Below, one piece after another: positions 45,562 through 53,815 of a DNA stretch of 64,000 nt; positions within the stretch are counted from its first letter, which is position 1; each line of letters opens with the position of its first letter. Made by a program: the position numbers and the translations under genes. The stretch is from an uncultured Collinsella sp. (lineage in GTDB: Bacteria; Actinomycetota; Coriobacteriia; Coriobacteriales; Coriobacteriaceae). Under the pieces are notes generated by a model that did no database searches, was not told the DNA's origin, and worked only from the letters and a program-made list of their open reading frames with translations. The stretch spans positions 1 to 64,000 of the forward strand of contig UQMM01000006.1 of NCBI GenBank assembly GCA_900542165.1, in the 5' to 3' direction.

Positions 45562-45656
45562 GAGAGTGGATAATCTCCCGTTTTAGGCCCGGTGGTGGCC
45601 TCGAAGTGGGAGATTATCCACTCTCGTTCGATACGTGTCCAAAAATCCACTCTCAC
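45562..45656. repeat. Long hairpin with a third half-copy after the Hpt gene
   Basis: Perfect 18-bp arms (45562-45579 with 45608-45625, GAGAGTGGATAATCTCCC) enclose an inner GGCC/GGCC stem. ATCCACTCTCAC recurs at 45645-45656. It is a likely terminator; the third copy is unexplained. Confidence 0.6.
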
Positions 45657-45713
45657 CCCTTCTGATTAGTGAATGGGCTATGCGCACTGGCGGGGCTTTC
45701 CGCATGCAATCAA

Positions 45714-45747
45714 TATCGTTGTTCGATAAACTGTTCGAATAACGATA
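45714..45747 (+). promoter_or_regulatory. Operator-like inverted repeat upstream of the DUF2975/XRE operon
   Basis: TATCGTTGTTCG and CGAATAACGATA are 12-bp arms with one mismatch and a 10-base spacer, ending 20 bases before the DUF2975 ATG. Its left half matches a site upstream of the ABC genes (46758-46773) in 14 of 16 bases. Confidence 0.6.
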
Positions 45748-45767
45748 GAGTCGATGAGGGTGAGTGT

Positions 45768-46328
45768 ATGTCTAACAGCGTTCAGCGTATGGCCAAAGCG
45801 GGCGAAAATATCAGGAAGCTTGGCTTTTGCATGGCAGCCGTTTTTGCAGGGATGCTCGTCGCTTTTGCCGCGTTGGTTGTTTACGTGATCTGGTATGCGG
45901 TTGCAAACGTTGCTTCTGTCGATTCTTTCGGCGTCGTGACGCTTCTCGATGGCGGGTGCATCGTTATCCCAAGCGGACTGTGCCTGGCACTCGTCGTGGG
46001 TATTTCGCTTGTCGTTCTGTGTGGGATCAGCCGTAACATCTCGCGAGGCGTCTCGCCCTTTACCAAGACGCATGTGCGGCTTATCCGTGTTCTTGCGCTT
46101 GCCTTTGCTGTTAACGCCGCGGTTTCGCTTATTGGTGCCTACGGATCGGTCAATCTTACCATTGGTGGGCTGGAGCTTTACGTCGTGCCTCATTCCTTCG
46201 TTATTGAGATTTGCCAAGGCGTTGCCTTTGATGCGGGGTCGCTTATCGGCGCGGCTGTCTGTCTGTGTATCTCGGTGATCTGGAGTTATGCCTCGCTGCT
46301 CCAAGAGCAGTCTGACGAGCTTGTGTAG
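45768..46328 (+). CDS. DUF2975 membrane protein
   Basis: This 186-residue protein has four membrane helices (about residues 15-40, 60-85, 105-125, 145-170). Its length and its immediate XRE partner match the DUF2975 (YoaS-like) family, usually found as a two-gene unit with a YozG-like Cro/CI regulator. The start at 45768 follows GAGGGTGAG. The next gene begins eight bases after its stop. A membrane sensor controlling the regulator is the common idea, but it has not been shown. Confidence 0.82.
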   Translation: MSNSVQRMAKAGENIRKLGFCMAAVFAGMLVAFAALVVYVIWYAVANVASVDSFGVVTLLDGGCIVIPSGLCLALVVGISLVVLCGISRNISRGVSPFTKTHVRLIRVLALAFAVNAAVSLIGAYGSVNLTIGGLELYVVPHSFVIEICQGVAFDAGSLIGAAVCLCISVIWSYASLLQEQSDELV

Positions 46329-46336
46329 GAGGAAGC

Positions 46337-46666
46337 ATGAGCTATCTCATCATCGAGCTTGAGACGCAGCTGCTTAAGACCGGAAAGACCAGTGCTGATC
46401 TGATTCGTGCCACGGGGCATACTCCGGCTAATATTTCTAAGCTAAGAAACGGAAAAATTAAAGCTATTCGCCTTAAGACGCTTCTCGATATCTGTGATGA
46501 ACTTGATTGTCAACCGGGAGATATTATTCAGCGTGTTAGTGAGAAAGAGCTTGAGGAGCTTATTGTCGAGCGCGCAAAAAATGTCGTGAGGCAGATGCGG
46601 GACGGCGGAGACAATGAGGCGTCGCTTCCGACATCAGTCTTCGCTGTCGATTTGAGTGACGAGTAG
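46337..46666 (+). CDS. Cro/CI (XRE) family regulator, YozG-like
   Basis: The protein has 109 residues. The helix-turn-helix spans about residues 16-65: KTSADLIRATGHTPANISKL, then NGKIKAIRLKTLLDICDEL and CQPGDII. A C-terminal tail of about 35 residues extends beyond the usual length of about 70. Paired with DUF2975, it probably represses its own operon and the following ABC genes, since both leaders carry a similar operator-like motif. AGGAGG precedes the ATG. Confidence 0.88.
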   Translation: MSYLIIELETQLLKTGKTSADLIRATGHTPANISKLRNGKIKAIRLKTLLDICDELDCQPGDIIQRVSEKELEELIVERAKNVVRQMRDGGDNEASLPTSVFAVDLSDE

Positions 46667-46704
46667 CTTAAGGCGAACAACTAAAACGAAATATCAGCGT
46701 GAAG

Positions 46705-46736
46705 GGACCCGTGTCTAACACGGGTTCTTTCTTTTA
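46705..46736 (+). terminator. Terminator after the XRE gene
   Basis: ACCCGTG and CACGGGT with a 5-base loop, followed by TCTTTCTTTT, lie 41 bases past the stop. Confidence 0.8.
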
Positions 46737-46743
46737 GATTATC

Positions 46744-46795
46744 TTGACAAATACCAGTTATCGAAAAACAATAACGACTATGGAAAACGATAAAG
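46744..46795 (+). promoter_or_regulatory. Promoter/operator of the three-gene ABC operon
   Basis: TTGACA (46744-46749) is a clear -35, while the -10 is uncertain. TTATCGAAAAACAATA (46758-46773) and the nearby TATGGAAAACGATAA resemble the operator of the XRE operon. Confidence 0.5.
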
Positions 46796-46810
46796 AAAAG
46801 AAGGAACGAT

Positions 46811-47572
46811 ATGAGTGGTTTTACTATCAAGCAGAACGGGAGGCCAATGAACGCATCAGCGATAAAGCTATCAAAGGTATCAAAGCGCTACGGGAAACGG
46901 CGCGTTTTGCATGACGTTTCCTTCGAGGTGCATCAGTCTGAGCTCTGTGCCCTTGTCGGTGCAAACGGTGCGGGCAAAAGCACGCTTATTAAAATCGTCT
47001 TGGGCCTCTGCGAGCCATCTTCGGGGAGCGTGGAGCTCTTTGGAGGCAAATCAAAAAGAGAGCTTGGCCTGATGCGGACGCGTGTCGGCTATGTGCCAGA
47101 TTCCAGCGGAGCATATCAATCTCTCAGCGCGGTTGAGAATCTTCAAATCCGATGTGCGGAATGGGGGCTTGATGAGAAACGTGAGGTTCCTCGCGTCTTG
47201 GGCCTAGTTGGGCTGGACGTCGATGAGAAAAGGAGCGTGAGCAGTTTTTCTCTGGGAATGAAGCGGCGACTTGATATAGCTACGGCTTTGTTGGGTGACA
47301 CTGATCTGCTTATTTTTGATGAGCCAGCAAATGGGTTGGACCCGCTGGGCATCGAGAGCATATGGGCTCTTATCGGTCGATTGAATCGAGAACAGGGTAA
47401 GACCATGCTCATCTCTAGCCATGATTTGGATGAGTTGGCATCAGTTGCAACAAGTTGCGTGTTTATTCATGACGGCGAACTGCTGAAAATGGAACCGATG
47501 GACGTCATAAGGGATGAGGCATCGTCCCTAAAAGAGTATTACAGGCGCTTGATGAAGGCGGTCTCGCTATGA
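46811..47572 (+). CDS. ABC transporter ATPase
   Basis: This 253-residue protein has Walker A GANGAGKST, signature SSFSLGMKRR and Walker B LLIFDEPANGLD, the pattern of bacitracin/lantibiotic-immunity type exporters. AAGGA lies before the ATG at 46811; an internal ATG at 46847 after GGGAGG is possible and would remove 12 residues. The stop overlaps the next gene by four bases. Codon use is less GC-biased than in core genes, which may reflect horizontal transfer. Confidence 0.9.
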   Translation: MSGFTIKQNGRPMNASAIKLSKVSKRYGKRRVLHDVSFEVHQSELCALVGANGAGKSTLIKIVLGLCEPSSGSVELFGGKSKRELGLMRTRVGYVPDSSGAYQSLSAVENLQIRCAEWGLDEKREVPRVLGLVGLDVDEKRSVSSFSLGMKRRLDIATALLGDTDLLIFDEPANGLDPLGIESIWALIGRLNREQGKTMLISSHDLDELASVATSCVFIHDGELLKMEPMDVIRDEASSLKEYYRRLMKAVSL

Positions 47573-48393
47573 AGCGGGCGATCCATCCCATAAAGGCAGA
47601 TATGATGCGTTTGCACAGGATATTTCCGGCGAAGTTTGGTCTTGCGCTTATGCTGGCGTTCGGCCTTCTCTTCGGCATCTTTCTAAAAAACGGAACAACG
47701 TTGCTCGCCTTTGGTAATAGCGTTTTTGGGGAGGATATTGGCTTCTGCTGGAATGTAATCGATCCTTCTGCACCCGATGAGTCCCTTGTGCGTAGCGCCT
47801 TTGCCGGCACATCTCTGCTTGTGCCGCTCATCGTTTGCCTGGTAATTCTACAGGAGCGTGGCTATGAAGAGGGCTGCCGAATTTCTTTGGCAAGAGGTCT
47901 CAACCGCTTTTATGGGGCTCTAGCCCATGCATTTTCGTCTGCTTTAATAATTGGCGCAGCATATAGTGCGCTTTGCCTTCTTCTTTTTGCAATAGCCATA
48001 ATACGTGGAGGGCATAACTACTCGCACGACATGCTAGCTGTATTTTTGCCTGCAATGATAGTCAACGCCGTATTGGTGATATCGGTTGCGTTGGAGACGA
48101 CGACCATCTATCGGATTACAAGCAGCGCCGTATTTAGCGGGGCTGTGGTAATAATCGGATTTGTCATGAGCTTGACGCTCTACGGAACTTACCTTCAGAC
48201 GCCCATACCGTCCTTGCGATGGATCTTCTTTCTTCCGGGGCCGTACCTTGGAGTCGGATGTGCCCTTGGGTATAGCGATATGGGGCAGCTGACGCTTCTG
48301 GGATATGGCGCGGCAGCCAGCTGTCTATCGGTATTGATTTACGCTCTCGTGAGCTTTCGTGCTGGGGGTGTGCTCAATGGCTCGTCAGACTAG
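47569..48393 (+). CDS. ABC transporter membrane subunit (ABC-2-like), first
   Basis: This 274-residue protein has about six membrane helices and no soluble domain. It overlaps the ATPase gene (ATGA) and the next membrane gene. The sequence is not close to a family I can name, but the layout of one ATPase and two hydrophobic partners fits ABC-2 type exporters used for lantibiotic immunity or small hydrophobic molecules. Confidence 0.75.
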   Translation: MKRAIHPIKADMMRLHRIFPAKFGLALMLAFGLLFGIFLKNGTTLLAFGNSVFGEDIGFCWNVIDPSAPDESLVRSAFAGTSLLVPLIVCLVILQERGYEEGCRISLARGLNRFYGALAHAFSSALIIGAAYSALCLLLFAIAIIRGGHNYSHDMLAVFLPAMIVNAVLVISVALETTTIYRITSSAVFSGAVVIIGFVMSLTLYGTYLQTPIPSLRWIFFLPGPYLGVGCALGYSDMGQLTLLGYGAAASCLSVLIYALVSFRAGGVLNGSSD

Positions 48394-49195
48394 AAGATTC
48401 CTTCATTCAGAATTGAAGCATGTGAGCAAATGGACGTACGCCTTAATCCTGGTAATTTATGCGTGCATGATGGTATTGCAGCTTAATTCTTTCCCGATGT
48501 GGTTCTGTAGCCTCCGTGAGAACAGTTTCTTGGGCTTTTTCCCAGACCCGACGCTTCGGCTATCGGCAGAGGATGCCCTTCTATTTGGTAATGCAGAGGT
48601 TTTTCGCGGTCTGCTGTTCAACGTAGCCCCGTTGGCTCATGCATTGTTCTTTCCGTTCATCGCGGCTTGCATTGTGCCGCGCTTTGTCAGTTCGGGCTTT
48701 ATTGAGGAACCGTGGGGGTTGTCGGAGGCTCGGGGAGGGAAGCGTGTGTGCGCTATCGTTGCGCGAGTGGTGCTGTCTTCTTTCGCCCTTTTGGGCGCGT
48801 TTATCCTGTCGAGTGTCGTTTTGTACTGCCTTAACTGCGCGATCGTTTTAGATGCTCAACAGTATTTCAACCTGCATGTATTTTGCTATCGACTTGTTCT
48901 TGCTGCCGCTGCCTGCCTTGCATATGTGGTTTGTTGTGTAATCGTTGTTTCCTATTTTGGGTCCGGCTTCGGTCCGATTGGCATGCTGATGCTTGTCAAC
49001 GTCGTAGCGATCTACATGCAGCTCGGGGCCAATTCCATGCTTCCGCTTCCGTCCTCGATGCTCATGTGGATTTGCGGCGTGACCCCGTTGGGGAATGGTC
49101 AATGCATCTCGATTTTAATTGACTGCCTAATCAACGTAGCAAGCGTTTTTACCATTTGCTTTACCATAGACCGATTGCGGTCGAGATTTCTTTGA
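48377..49195 (+). CDS. ABC transporter membrane subunit (ABC-2-like), second
   Basis: This protein of about 272 residues has six predicted membrane helices and starts MARQTRRFLHSELKHVSKWT. The ATG at 48377 overlaps the previous gene by 17 bases and follows GGGGGTG; a GTG at 48359 is an alternative. It is the third gene of the operon. The family cannot be named with certainty. Confidence 0.75.
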   Translation: MARQTRRFLHSELKHVSKWTYALILVIYACMMVLQLNSFPMWFCSLRENSFLGFFPDPTLRLSAEDALLFGNAEVFRGLLFNVAPLAHALFFPFIAACIVPRFVSSGFIEEPWGLSEARGGKRVCAIVARVVLSSFALLGAFILSSVVLYCLNCAIVLDAQQYFNLHVFCYRLVLAAAACLAYVVCCVIVVSYFGSGFGPIGMLMLVNVVAIYMQLGANSMLPLPSSMLMWICGVTPLGNGQCISILIDCLINVASVFTICFTIDRLRSRFL

Positions 49196-49233
49196 TTGTT
49201 TGTGAGGGATAATCATATCGAGCATGCCAAATA

Positions 49234-49276
49234 CAGGGGGGGGGCGGGCACCGTGGCTGGTGTCCGCCCCCCCCTG
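49234..49276. terminator. Bidirectional GC-rich terminator with homopolymer arms
   Basis: CAGGGGGGGGGCGGGCACC (49234-49252) pairs with GGTGTCCGCCCCCCCCTG (49259-49276). The arms contain G9 and C8 runs. It lies between convergent genes. Confidence 0.75.
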
Positions 49277-49309
49277 GCTTAGGAGGCTTTACCCTGAGTG
49301 ATTCGCGAG

Positions 49310-50119
49310 CTAGCGGGCCTGCTTTACCTTGGCCGCCGCCTCGACAAACGACTTCCACAGGTTAAAGTCGGTCTCGAGCGTCTTCCACGTGTACTCAGGG
49401 TGCCATTGCACGCCTAGGCAGAAGGGTTGCCCCTCGACCTCGATGCACTCGGGAACGCCGTCGGTTGCCTTGGCGACCAAGCGCGTGCTCTTACCCAGAC
49501 GGTCGACGCAGCAGTGGTGTGCGGAGTTGGTCTGGATCAGCCTGTGCCCGCCAACCGCGCGCTCCAGCAGCGAGCCCGGCATGACCTCGACAGGGTGCAC
49601 GGGGTCGTTGAGCACGTGAGTGTGGCGCCACTGCGTGCGGCCCTCGCGAGCGCCCAGGCTCGGCACGTCCATGCACAGGGTGCCGCCAGTGGCGACGTTG
49701 AGCAGCTGCGTGCCGCGGCAGGTGGTAAAGAGCGGCTTTTTGGCGCGGAGCACCTCGTCGACCAGCTTAAACTCAAAACTATCGCGGATCTCGCAGCAGA
49801 GGGTGGGGTCGTAGGGTCGATCATCGCCCCAACGTTTGGGATTGACATCGGGGCCGCCGGGAATAGCGATACCGTCGGCGATTTCCACGTAATGACGAAT
49901 GACCTCAATGTCCTCGGTGATGGACATCTGCAGCGGCAGGCCGCCGGCGGCAAGGATGGCATCGACAAAGACGCTTGCGATTTCCTCGTTGGGGGAGAGC
50001 GTCTCGCTTAAAAACGGCTTTGCCTCTTCCCAACGCGGCGCCACCAGGATGAGCGGACGGTCGGCGGGGGCAACGTCGACGTGCGGGGTATAGGACGATG
50101 AGGTGCGGGTTCCGATCAT
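49310..50119 (-). CDS. Gamma-glutamyl hydrolase-like class I glutamine amidotransferase (peptidase C26)
   Basis: This 269-residue enzyme has the nucleophile Cys in TTCRGTQLLNVATGG (about residue 128), catalytic His in GVQWHPEY near 238, and GIAIPGGPDVNP near 85. The family (PuuD-like) cleaves gamma-glutamyl bonds, for example in gamma-glutamyl-GABA. It lies downstream of a polar amino acid ABC importer on the same strand, 87 bases away, suggesting processing of an imported gamma-glutamyl compound; this is inference. No amidotransferase acceptor domain is fused. Confidence 0.87.
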   Translation of the reverse strand: MIGTRTSSSYTPHVDVAPADRPLILVAPRWEEAKPFLSETLSPNEEIASVFVDAILAAGGLPLQMSITEDIEVIRHYVEIADGIAIPGGPDVNPKRWGDDRPYDPTLCCEIRDSFEFKLVDEVLRAKKPLFTTCRGTQLLNVATGGTLCMDVPSLGAREGRTQWRHTHVLNDPVHPVEVMPGSLLERAVGGHRLIQTNSAHHCCVDRLGKSTRLVAKATDGVPECIEVEGQPFCLGVQWHPEYTWKTLETDFNLWKSFVEAAAKVKQAR

Positions 50120-50206
50120 AGGTGCTGCTTTCGAATTTAAAGGTGACAGGGCGCATGAGAGACGTGGGACAACACTTCCGTTGGATTTGTCCCACGGGGT
50201 GGCTGG

Positions 50207-50971
50207 TTAGTGGCCCTTAATGGAGTTGAGGAAGTCCTGGGCGCGCTTGGTCTGGGGGTGGTCGAAGAACTCGTCGGGCGTGCCGGTTTCCACGATCTGA
50301 CCATCGGCCATAAAGACGACGCGGTCGGCCACGCGGCGGGCAAAGTTCATCTCATGCGTGATGACGATCATCGTCATGCCCTGCTGTGCCAGACGGACCA
50401 TGACCTCGAGCACCTCGTTGATCATTTCGGGATCAAGAGCGCTCGTGGGCTCGTCAAAAAGCATGGCCTTGGGCTGCATGGCAAGCGAGCGGGCGATGGC
50501 TACGCGCTGCTGCTGGCCGCCCGAGAGCTGCGCGGGCACCTTATCGGCCTGCTCGGCAACGCCCACGCGGCCCAGCAGGTCCATGGCGCGCTCGCGGGCC
50601 TCGTCCTTGGAGACGCCCAGCACATCGACCGGTCCCAGCATGACGTTCTGCAGTACGGTCATATGTGCGAACAGGTTGAACTGCTGAAACACCATGCCCA
50701 GCTCGGCACGCATGCGGGCAAGATCCTTGCCTTCTTGCGGCAGGGGCTCGCCCTCGATGAGAATCTCGCCCGAGTCGATGGTTTCCAGACGGTTGATAGT
50801 GCGGCACATGGTCGACTTGCCCGAGCCCGAGGGCCCGATCACAACGACGACCTCGCCGCGGTCGACCGAGAGATTGATGTCGTTGAGGACGTGTAGATCG
50901 CCATAGTACTTATCAACGTGTCTGAGCTCGATCAGCGGCTGATTGCCGGTGGAAGAGGTGCTCTGTGCCAT
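50207..50971 (-). CDS. Polar amino acid ABC transporter ATPase (GlnQ-like)
   Basis: This 254-residue protein has Walker A GPSGSGKST, Q-loop VFQQFNLF, signature LSGGQQQR and Walker B MLFDEPTSALDPE, a near-perfect match to the GlnQ/ArtP group. It is the last transporter gene of the importer operon after two permeases. The start is ATG at 50971, 36 bases after the preceding permease. Confidence 0.94.
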   Translation of the reverse strand: MAQSTSSTGNQPLIELRHVDKYYGDLHVLNDINLSVDRGEVVVVIGPSGSGKSTMCRTINRLETIDSGEILIEGEPLPQEGKDLARMRAELGMVFQQFNLFAHMTVLQNVMLGPVDVLGVSKDEARERAMDLLGRVGVAEQADKVPAQLSGGQQQRVAIARSLAMQPKAMLFDEPTSALDPEMINEVLEVMVRLAQQGMTMIVITHEMNFARRVADRVVFMADGQIVETGTPDEFFDHPQTKRAQDFLNSIKGH

Positions 50972-51007
50972 GGTGCTCGGCTCCTTATGACTCGAAATGG
51001 CAAAGCG

Positions 51008-51841
51008 TTAGCGGATGATGGTCGCGCCGGTCTTGTGCGAAACGTAGACAGCGGCCTTGTTGATCGCGACGTTGATGAGGATGTAGATGACCGCGATAAC
51101 CAGGTAGACCGACACGAGGGCGTCGTAGTTGGTAATGAGCACACGGGCATTTTGCATGAGGTCGGGGTAGCTCACCACATAGGCGACGGTGGTGTCTTTG
51201 ACTACGACCACAAGCTGTGAAATCAAGGACGGAATGATAAACCGAATAGCCTGCGGCAACACGATTTTAAAGGTGATTTTAGCCTTGGAGAGACCGAGTG
51301 CCTGGGCGGCCTCGACCTGACCGCGCGGCACGGCGTTGACGCCGGCACGGAAGATCTCGGCCAGTACGCCAGCTGCGGCGAGCGCGACGGGAAGCGTGAG
51401 CATCCAAAACGACGGTAGCGCGATCTTGTACTGGGGCAGCACCAAAAAGAAGAAGTAGATGAACAGCAGACTCGGCACACCGCGGAAGAAATCGGTGAGC
51501 ACGCGGCAGACCAGCTGTAGCGGCTTGATGCCGCTGGTGCGGCCGAGCATAAGGGCTAAGCCCAGTACCAGCGCAATGACACCGGCGGTGAGTGCGACTT
51601 TAACGGTGCCCTCAAAGCCGGCAAGCAGGAACTTCCAGGTGGTGAGGTGCGTAAAGAAATGCCAATAGTGGACCGAAAGCTGGCCGGTCACATAAAAGCG
51701 CTGCAGTACCAGGACGACGAGTGTGGCGACGGCAACAAGCGAGATGGCGGTGCCGATGCGAATCTTGGCGCGCATCTTGGGGCCGGGAGCCTCGTAGAGC
51801 GCATCGCGCATGGTGAGCGCAGGGGAGGAGTGCTTGCTCAT
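51008..51841 (-). CDS. Polar amino acid ABC transporter permease, second
   Basis: This 277-residue permease of the HisM/GlnP type has about five membrane helices and the EAA loop EIFRAGVNAVPRGQVEAAQALGL, split here for length: EIFRAGVNAVPRG then QVEAAQALGL. It starts in a four-base overlap with the first permease. An N-terminal cytosolic extension of about 30 residues precedes the first helix. Confidence 0.92.
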   Translation of the reverse strand: MSKHSSPALTMRDALYEAPGPKMRAKIRIGTAISLVAVATLVVLVLQRFYVTGQLSVHYWHFFTHLTTWKFLLAGFEGTVKVALTAGVIALVLGLALMLGRTSGIKPLQLVCRVLTDFFRGVPSLLFIYFFFLVLPQYKIALPSFWMLTLPVALAAAGVLAEIFRAGVNAVPRGQVEAAQALGLSKAKITFKIVLPQAIRFIIPSLISQLVVVVKDTTVAYVVSYPDLMQNARVLITNYDALVSVYLVIAVIYILINVAINKAAVYVSHKTGATIIR

Positions 51842-52497
51842 CGGAGGATCCTCACCTTCTTGTCGATGTAGTTGCCAATGTGGCTCACCACAAAGGCCGT
51901 GCCCAGGTAGCCGAGCGCCGAGATAAAGAACGCGGCGACGCCGCCGAGCGAGCGGGTATTGATGTAGCTCACCACGCCGGTGAGCTCTTGCGGTTTAAGC
52001 GGCACCTGACTGCCGAGCGCGGTGGTGAGCATGACGGCGATAAAGAGGTTCGTCATGGGCAATACGCTTGAGCGCAGCGCCTGCGGAATCACGATCTTGG
52101 CGAGGATACGGCTGAAGCTCATGCCGAGCGAGCGGGCGGCTTCGACCTGGCCGACGCCGACGGTGTTGATGCCGCTCATAAAGTTTTCGGAGCCAAAGGC
52201 CGAGCCCAAAAGGACCGTAGCGACGATAACGCAGGTGCGATAGGGCAGGACGACCTTGAGCGGCGGCAGCGCGTAGACGACGATGATGAGCAGCGCGATG
52301 CCGGGGATGTTACGGAAGACCTGGACATACAGGTCGCCAAAGACGCGCAGCGGCTTGAGCGGCGACACACGCATCACGGTGACGGCGACGGCCAGCACCA
52401 TGGCGATGGCAAACGACTCAAGCGTCATGCCCCAGGTTGCTAGCAGCGCGTCGATATAGTTCTGGCCATAGAGCGACCAGAGTTCGGAGAGACTCAT
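51838..52497 (-). CDS. Polar amino acid ABC transporter permease, first
   Basis: This 219-residue HisQ/GluC-type permease has five membrane helices and the coupling loop SGINTVGVGQVEAARSLGM. It pairs with the 277-residue permease and GlnQ-like ATPase. A hairpin separates it from the upstream binding-protein gene and probably lowers expression of the membrane components relative to the binding protein. Confidence 0.92.
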   Translation of the reverse strand: MSLSELWSLYGQNYIDALLATWGMTLESFAIAMVLAVAVTVMRVSPLKPLRVFGDLYVQVFRNIPGIALLIIVVYALPPLKVVLPYRTCVIVATVLLGSAFGSENFMSGINTVGVGQVEAARSLGMSFSRILAKIVIPQALRSSVLPMTNLFIAVMLTTALGSQVPLKPQELTGVVSYINTRSLGGVAAFFISALGYLGTAFVVSHIGNYIDKKVRILR

Positions 52498-52521
52498 GCG
52501 GACCTCCCGCCGATAAGGAAA

Positions 52522-52547
52522 GGGGCTCCCGTGTGTACGGAAGCCCC
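52522..52547 (-). terminator. Intra-operon hairpin after the binding-protein gene
   Basis: GGGGCTCCCGT (52522-52532) pairs with ACGGAAGCCCC (52537-52547) with one mismatch. It lies between the substrate-binding protein and permease genes, where partial termination is common. Confidence 0.6.
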
Positions 52548-52635
52548 GACAACTCAGATTGGAAACAGTTTATCGCAATAAAGTGCATCGTGCGTTTCCA
52601 TATGGTTTCGTTGCGGCCGTTACCAGGCTCGCTGC

Positions 52636-53631
52636 CTAGGCGCCGATCTCGGGCAGCTCGGGAACATTGGTGTCGCCCGTACGGTCGCCGATGCAGATCT
52701 GCCACAGCTCGGTCCAGGTGCCGTCGTCCTCGATCTTCTTAAGGAAGTCGTTGACAAAGGCGACGCCGTCGGAATCGAGCGGCAGACCGATGCCATAGGG
52801 CTCCTTGCTGCCGAAGGGCTTGCCGGCGATCTTGTACTTACCGGGCTCGCGGACCAGGGCGCTCTGCTGCATGTTGTTATCGATGACGTAGGCGTCAACG
52901 CGGCCCTGCTGGAGTGCCTGGCGGGCCTCCTCGTCGGTCTTGAACTCCTGCTGGCTGGCCTTGGGGGCGAACTCCTCCAGGATGGCGGGGCCGTTGGAGC
53001 CGGACTGGACGGCGACGTTCTTGTCGGCCAGGTCGTCGACGCTCTTGATGTCGTCGTTATCGGCGAGCACCAGGATGGCCTGCTGCGTGTAGTAATAGGG
53101 ACCGGCAAAGGAGACAAGCTTCTTGCGCTCGTCAGTGATGGTGTAGGTGGCAAAGACGGCGTCGACCTGGCCGTTCTGCAAGACGGACTCGCGCGTGTCC
53201 GAGGTCACCTGGGTGATCTCGACCTTGTTCTCGCCCAGGATGTAGTTGGACAGGAGCTGTGCGATACCGGCGTCGAAGCCGCGGGTCTGACCGTCTTTCT
53301 CGTTGAGGAGGGAGAAGAGCGTGGAAGTCTGAACGCCACCGATCTTAAAGACGCCGGCGTCCTTAACGGCCGTGGCCCAGGTGCTGGCGGCGATGGCGTC
53401 GTCATCGGCCTTGGGGCCGTTGTCGACGAGCTTGTCGAATGCCTTAGCGTCGAGCGTGGTGGAAGCCTCGGTATCCTCGGAGCTCTTGGAAGAGCCGGCG
53501 GCGGAACCCTTGTCGGCCTCGGCGCTGGTGTCGGAGCAGCCGGCAAGACCAAGGCCGGCGACGGTTGCGAAGGTAGCGGCGACAAAGCCGCGGCGGTCGA
53601 GAACGACCTGCTGGGAGAGGTTCTTGCTCAT
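52636..53631 (-). CDS. Amino acid ABC transporter substrate-binding lipoprotein
   Basis: This 331-residue protein begins MSKNLSQQVVLDRRGFVAAT and has the lipobox LAGC at about residue 32, giving a lipoprotein outside the membrane. RRGF resembles a Tat motif. A Ser/Thr/Glu-rich linker (about 33-62) precedes the type II periplasmic-binding fold (residues 80-325, RGFDAGIAQLLSNYILGE), typical of glutamate/glutamine/arginine binders. The specificity pocket cannot be read reliably. It is the first gene of the importer operon. Confidence 0.92.
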   Translation of the reverse strand: MSKNLSQQVVLDRRGFVAATFATVAGLGLAGCSDTSAEADKGSAAGSSKSSEDTEASTTLDAKAFDKLVDNGPKADDDAIAASTWATAVKDAGVFKIGGVQTSTLFSLLNEKDGQTRGFDAGIAQLLSNYILGENKVEITQVTSDTRESVLQNGQVDAVFATYTITDERKKLVSFAGPYYYTQQAILVLADNDDIKSVDDLADKNVAVQSGSNGPAILEEFAPKASQQEFKTDEEARQALQQGRVDAYVIDNNMQQSALVREPGKYKIAGKPFGSKEPYGIGLPLDSDGVAFVNDFLKKIEDDGTWTELWQICIGDRTGDTNVPELPEIGA

Positions 53632-53674
53632 GGTAGAACACCTTTCTCAATAAAATCCCTAGCGGTTGAGTAGA

Positions 53675-53704
53675 GTTATACCCTATCGCGCTCAAATGGG
53701 TCAA
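53675..53704 (-). promoter_or_regulatory. Promoter of the amino acid importer operon
   Basis: On the minus strand TTGACC (53704-53699) and TATAAC (53680-53675) are separated by 18 bases, 44 bases before the ATG. Confidence 0.6.
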
Positions 53705-53746
53705 CACGAAATAACTCAGAAACATACTTACCTTATGGGTAATTCT

Positions 53747-53770
53747 ACCTACCAAAAAGGGACAGGAACC
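53747..53770 (+). repeat. Partial copy of the dispersed hairpin repeat
   Basis: ACCTACCAAAAAGGGACAGG matches the left half of the copy at 40218-40257, but the right half is missing. It is a remnant. Confidence 0.5.
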
Positions 53771-53815
53771 TTTGTGGTGGTTCTGGCCGATGCGGTGGCA
53801 TGCCTTGCTGCTTTG

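Noticed and set aside
45714..45747. tRNA T-arm because of GTTCGA motifs
   Set aside because: No acceptor or anticodon stem surrounds it. The repeated GTTCGA/TTCGAA forms an operator-like inverted repeat.
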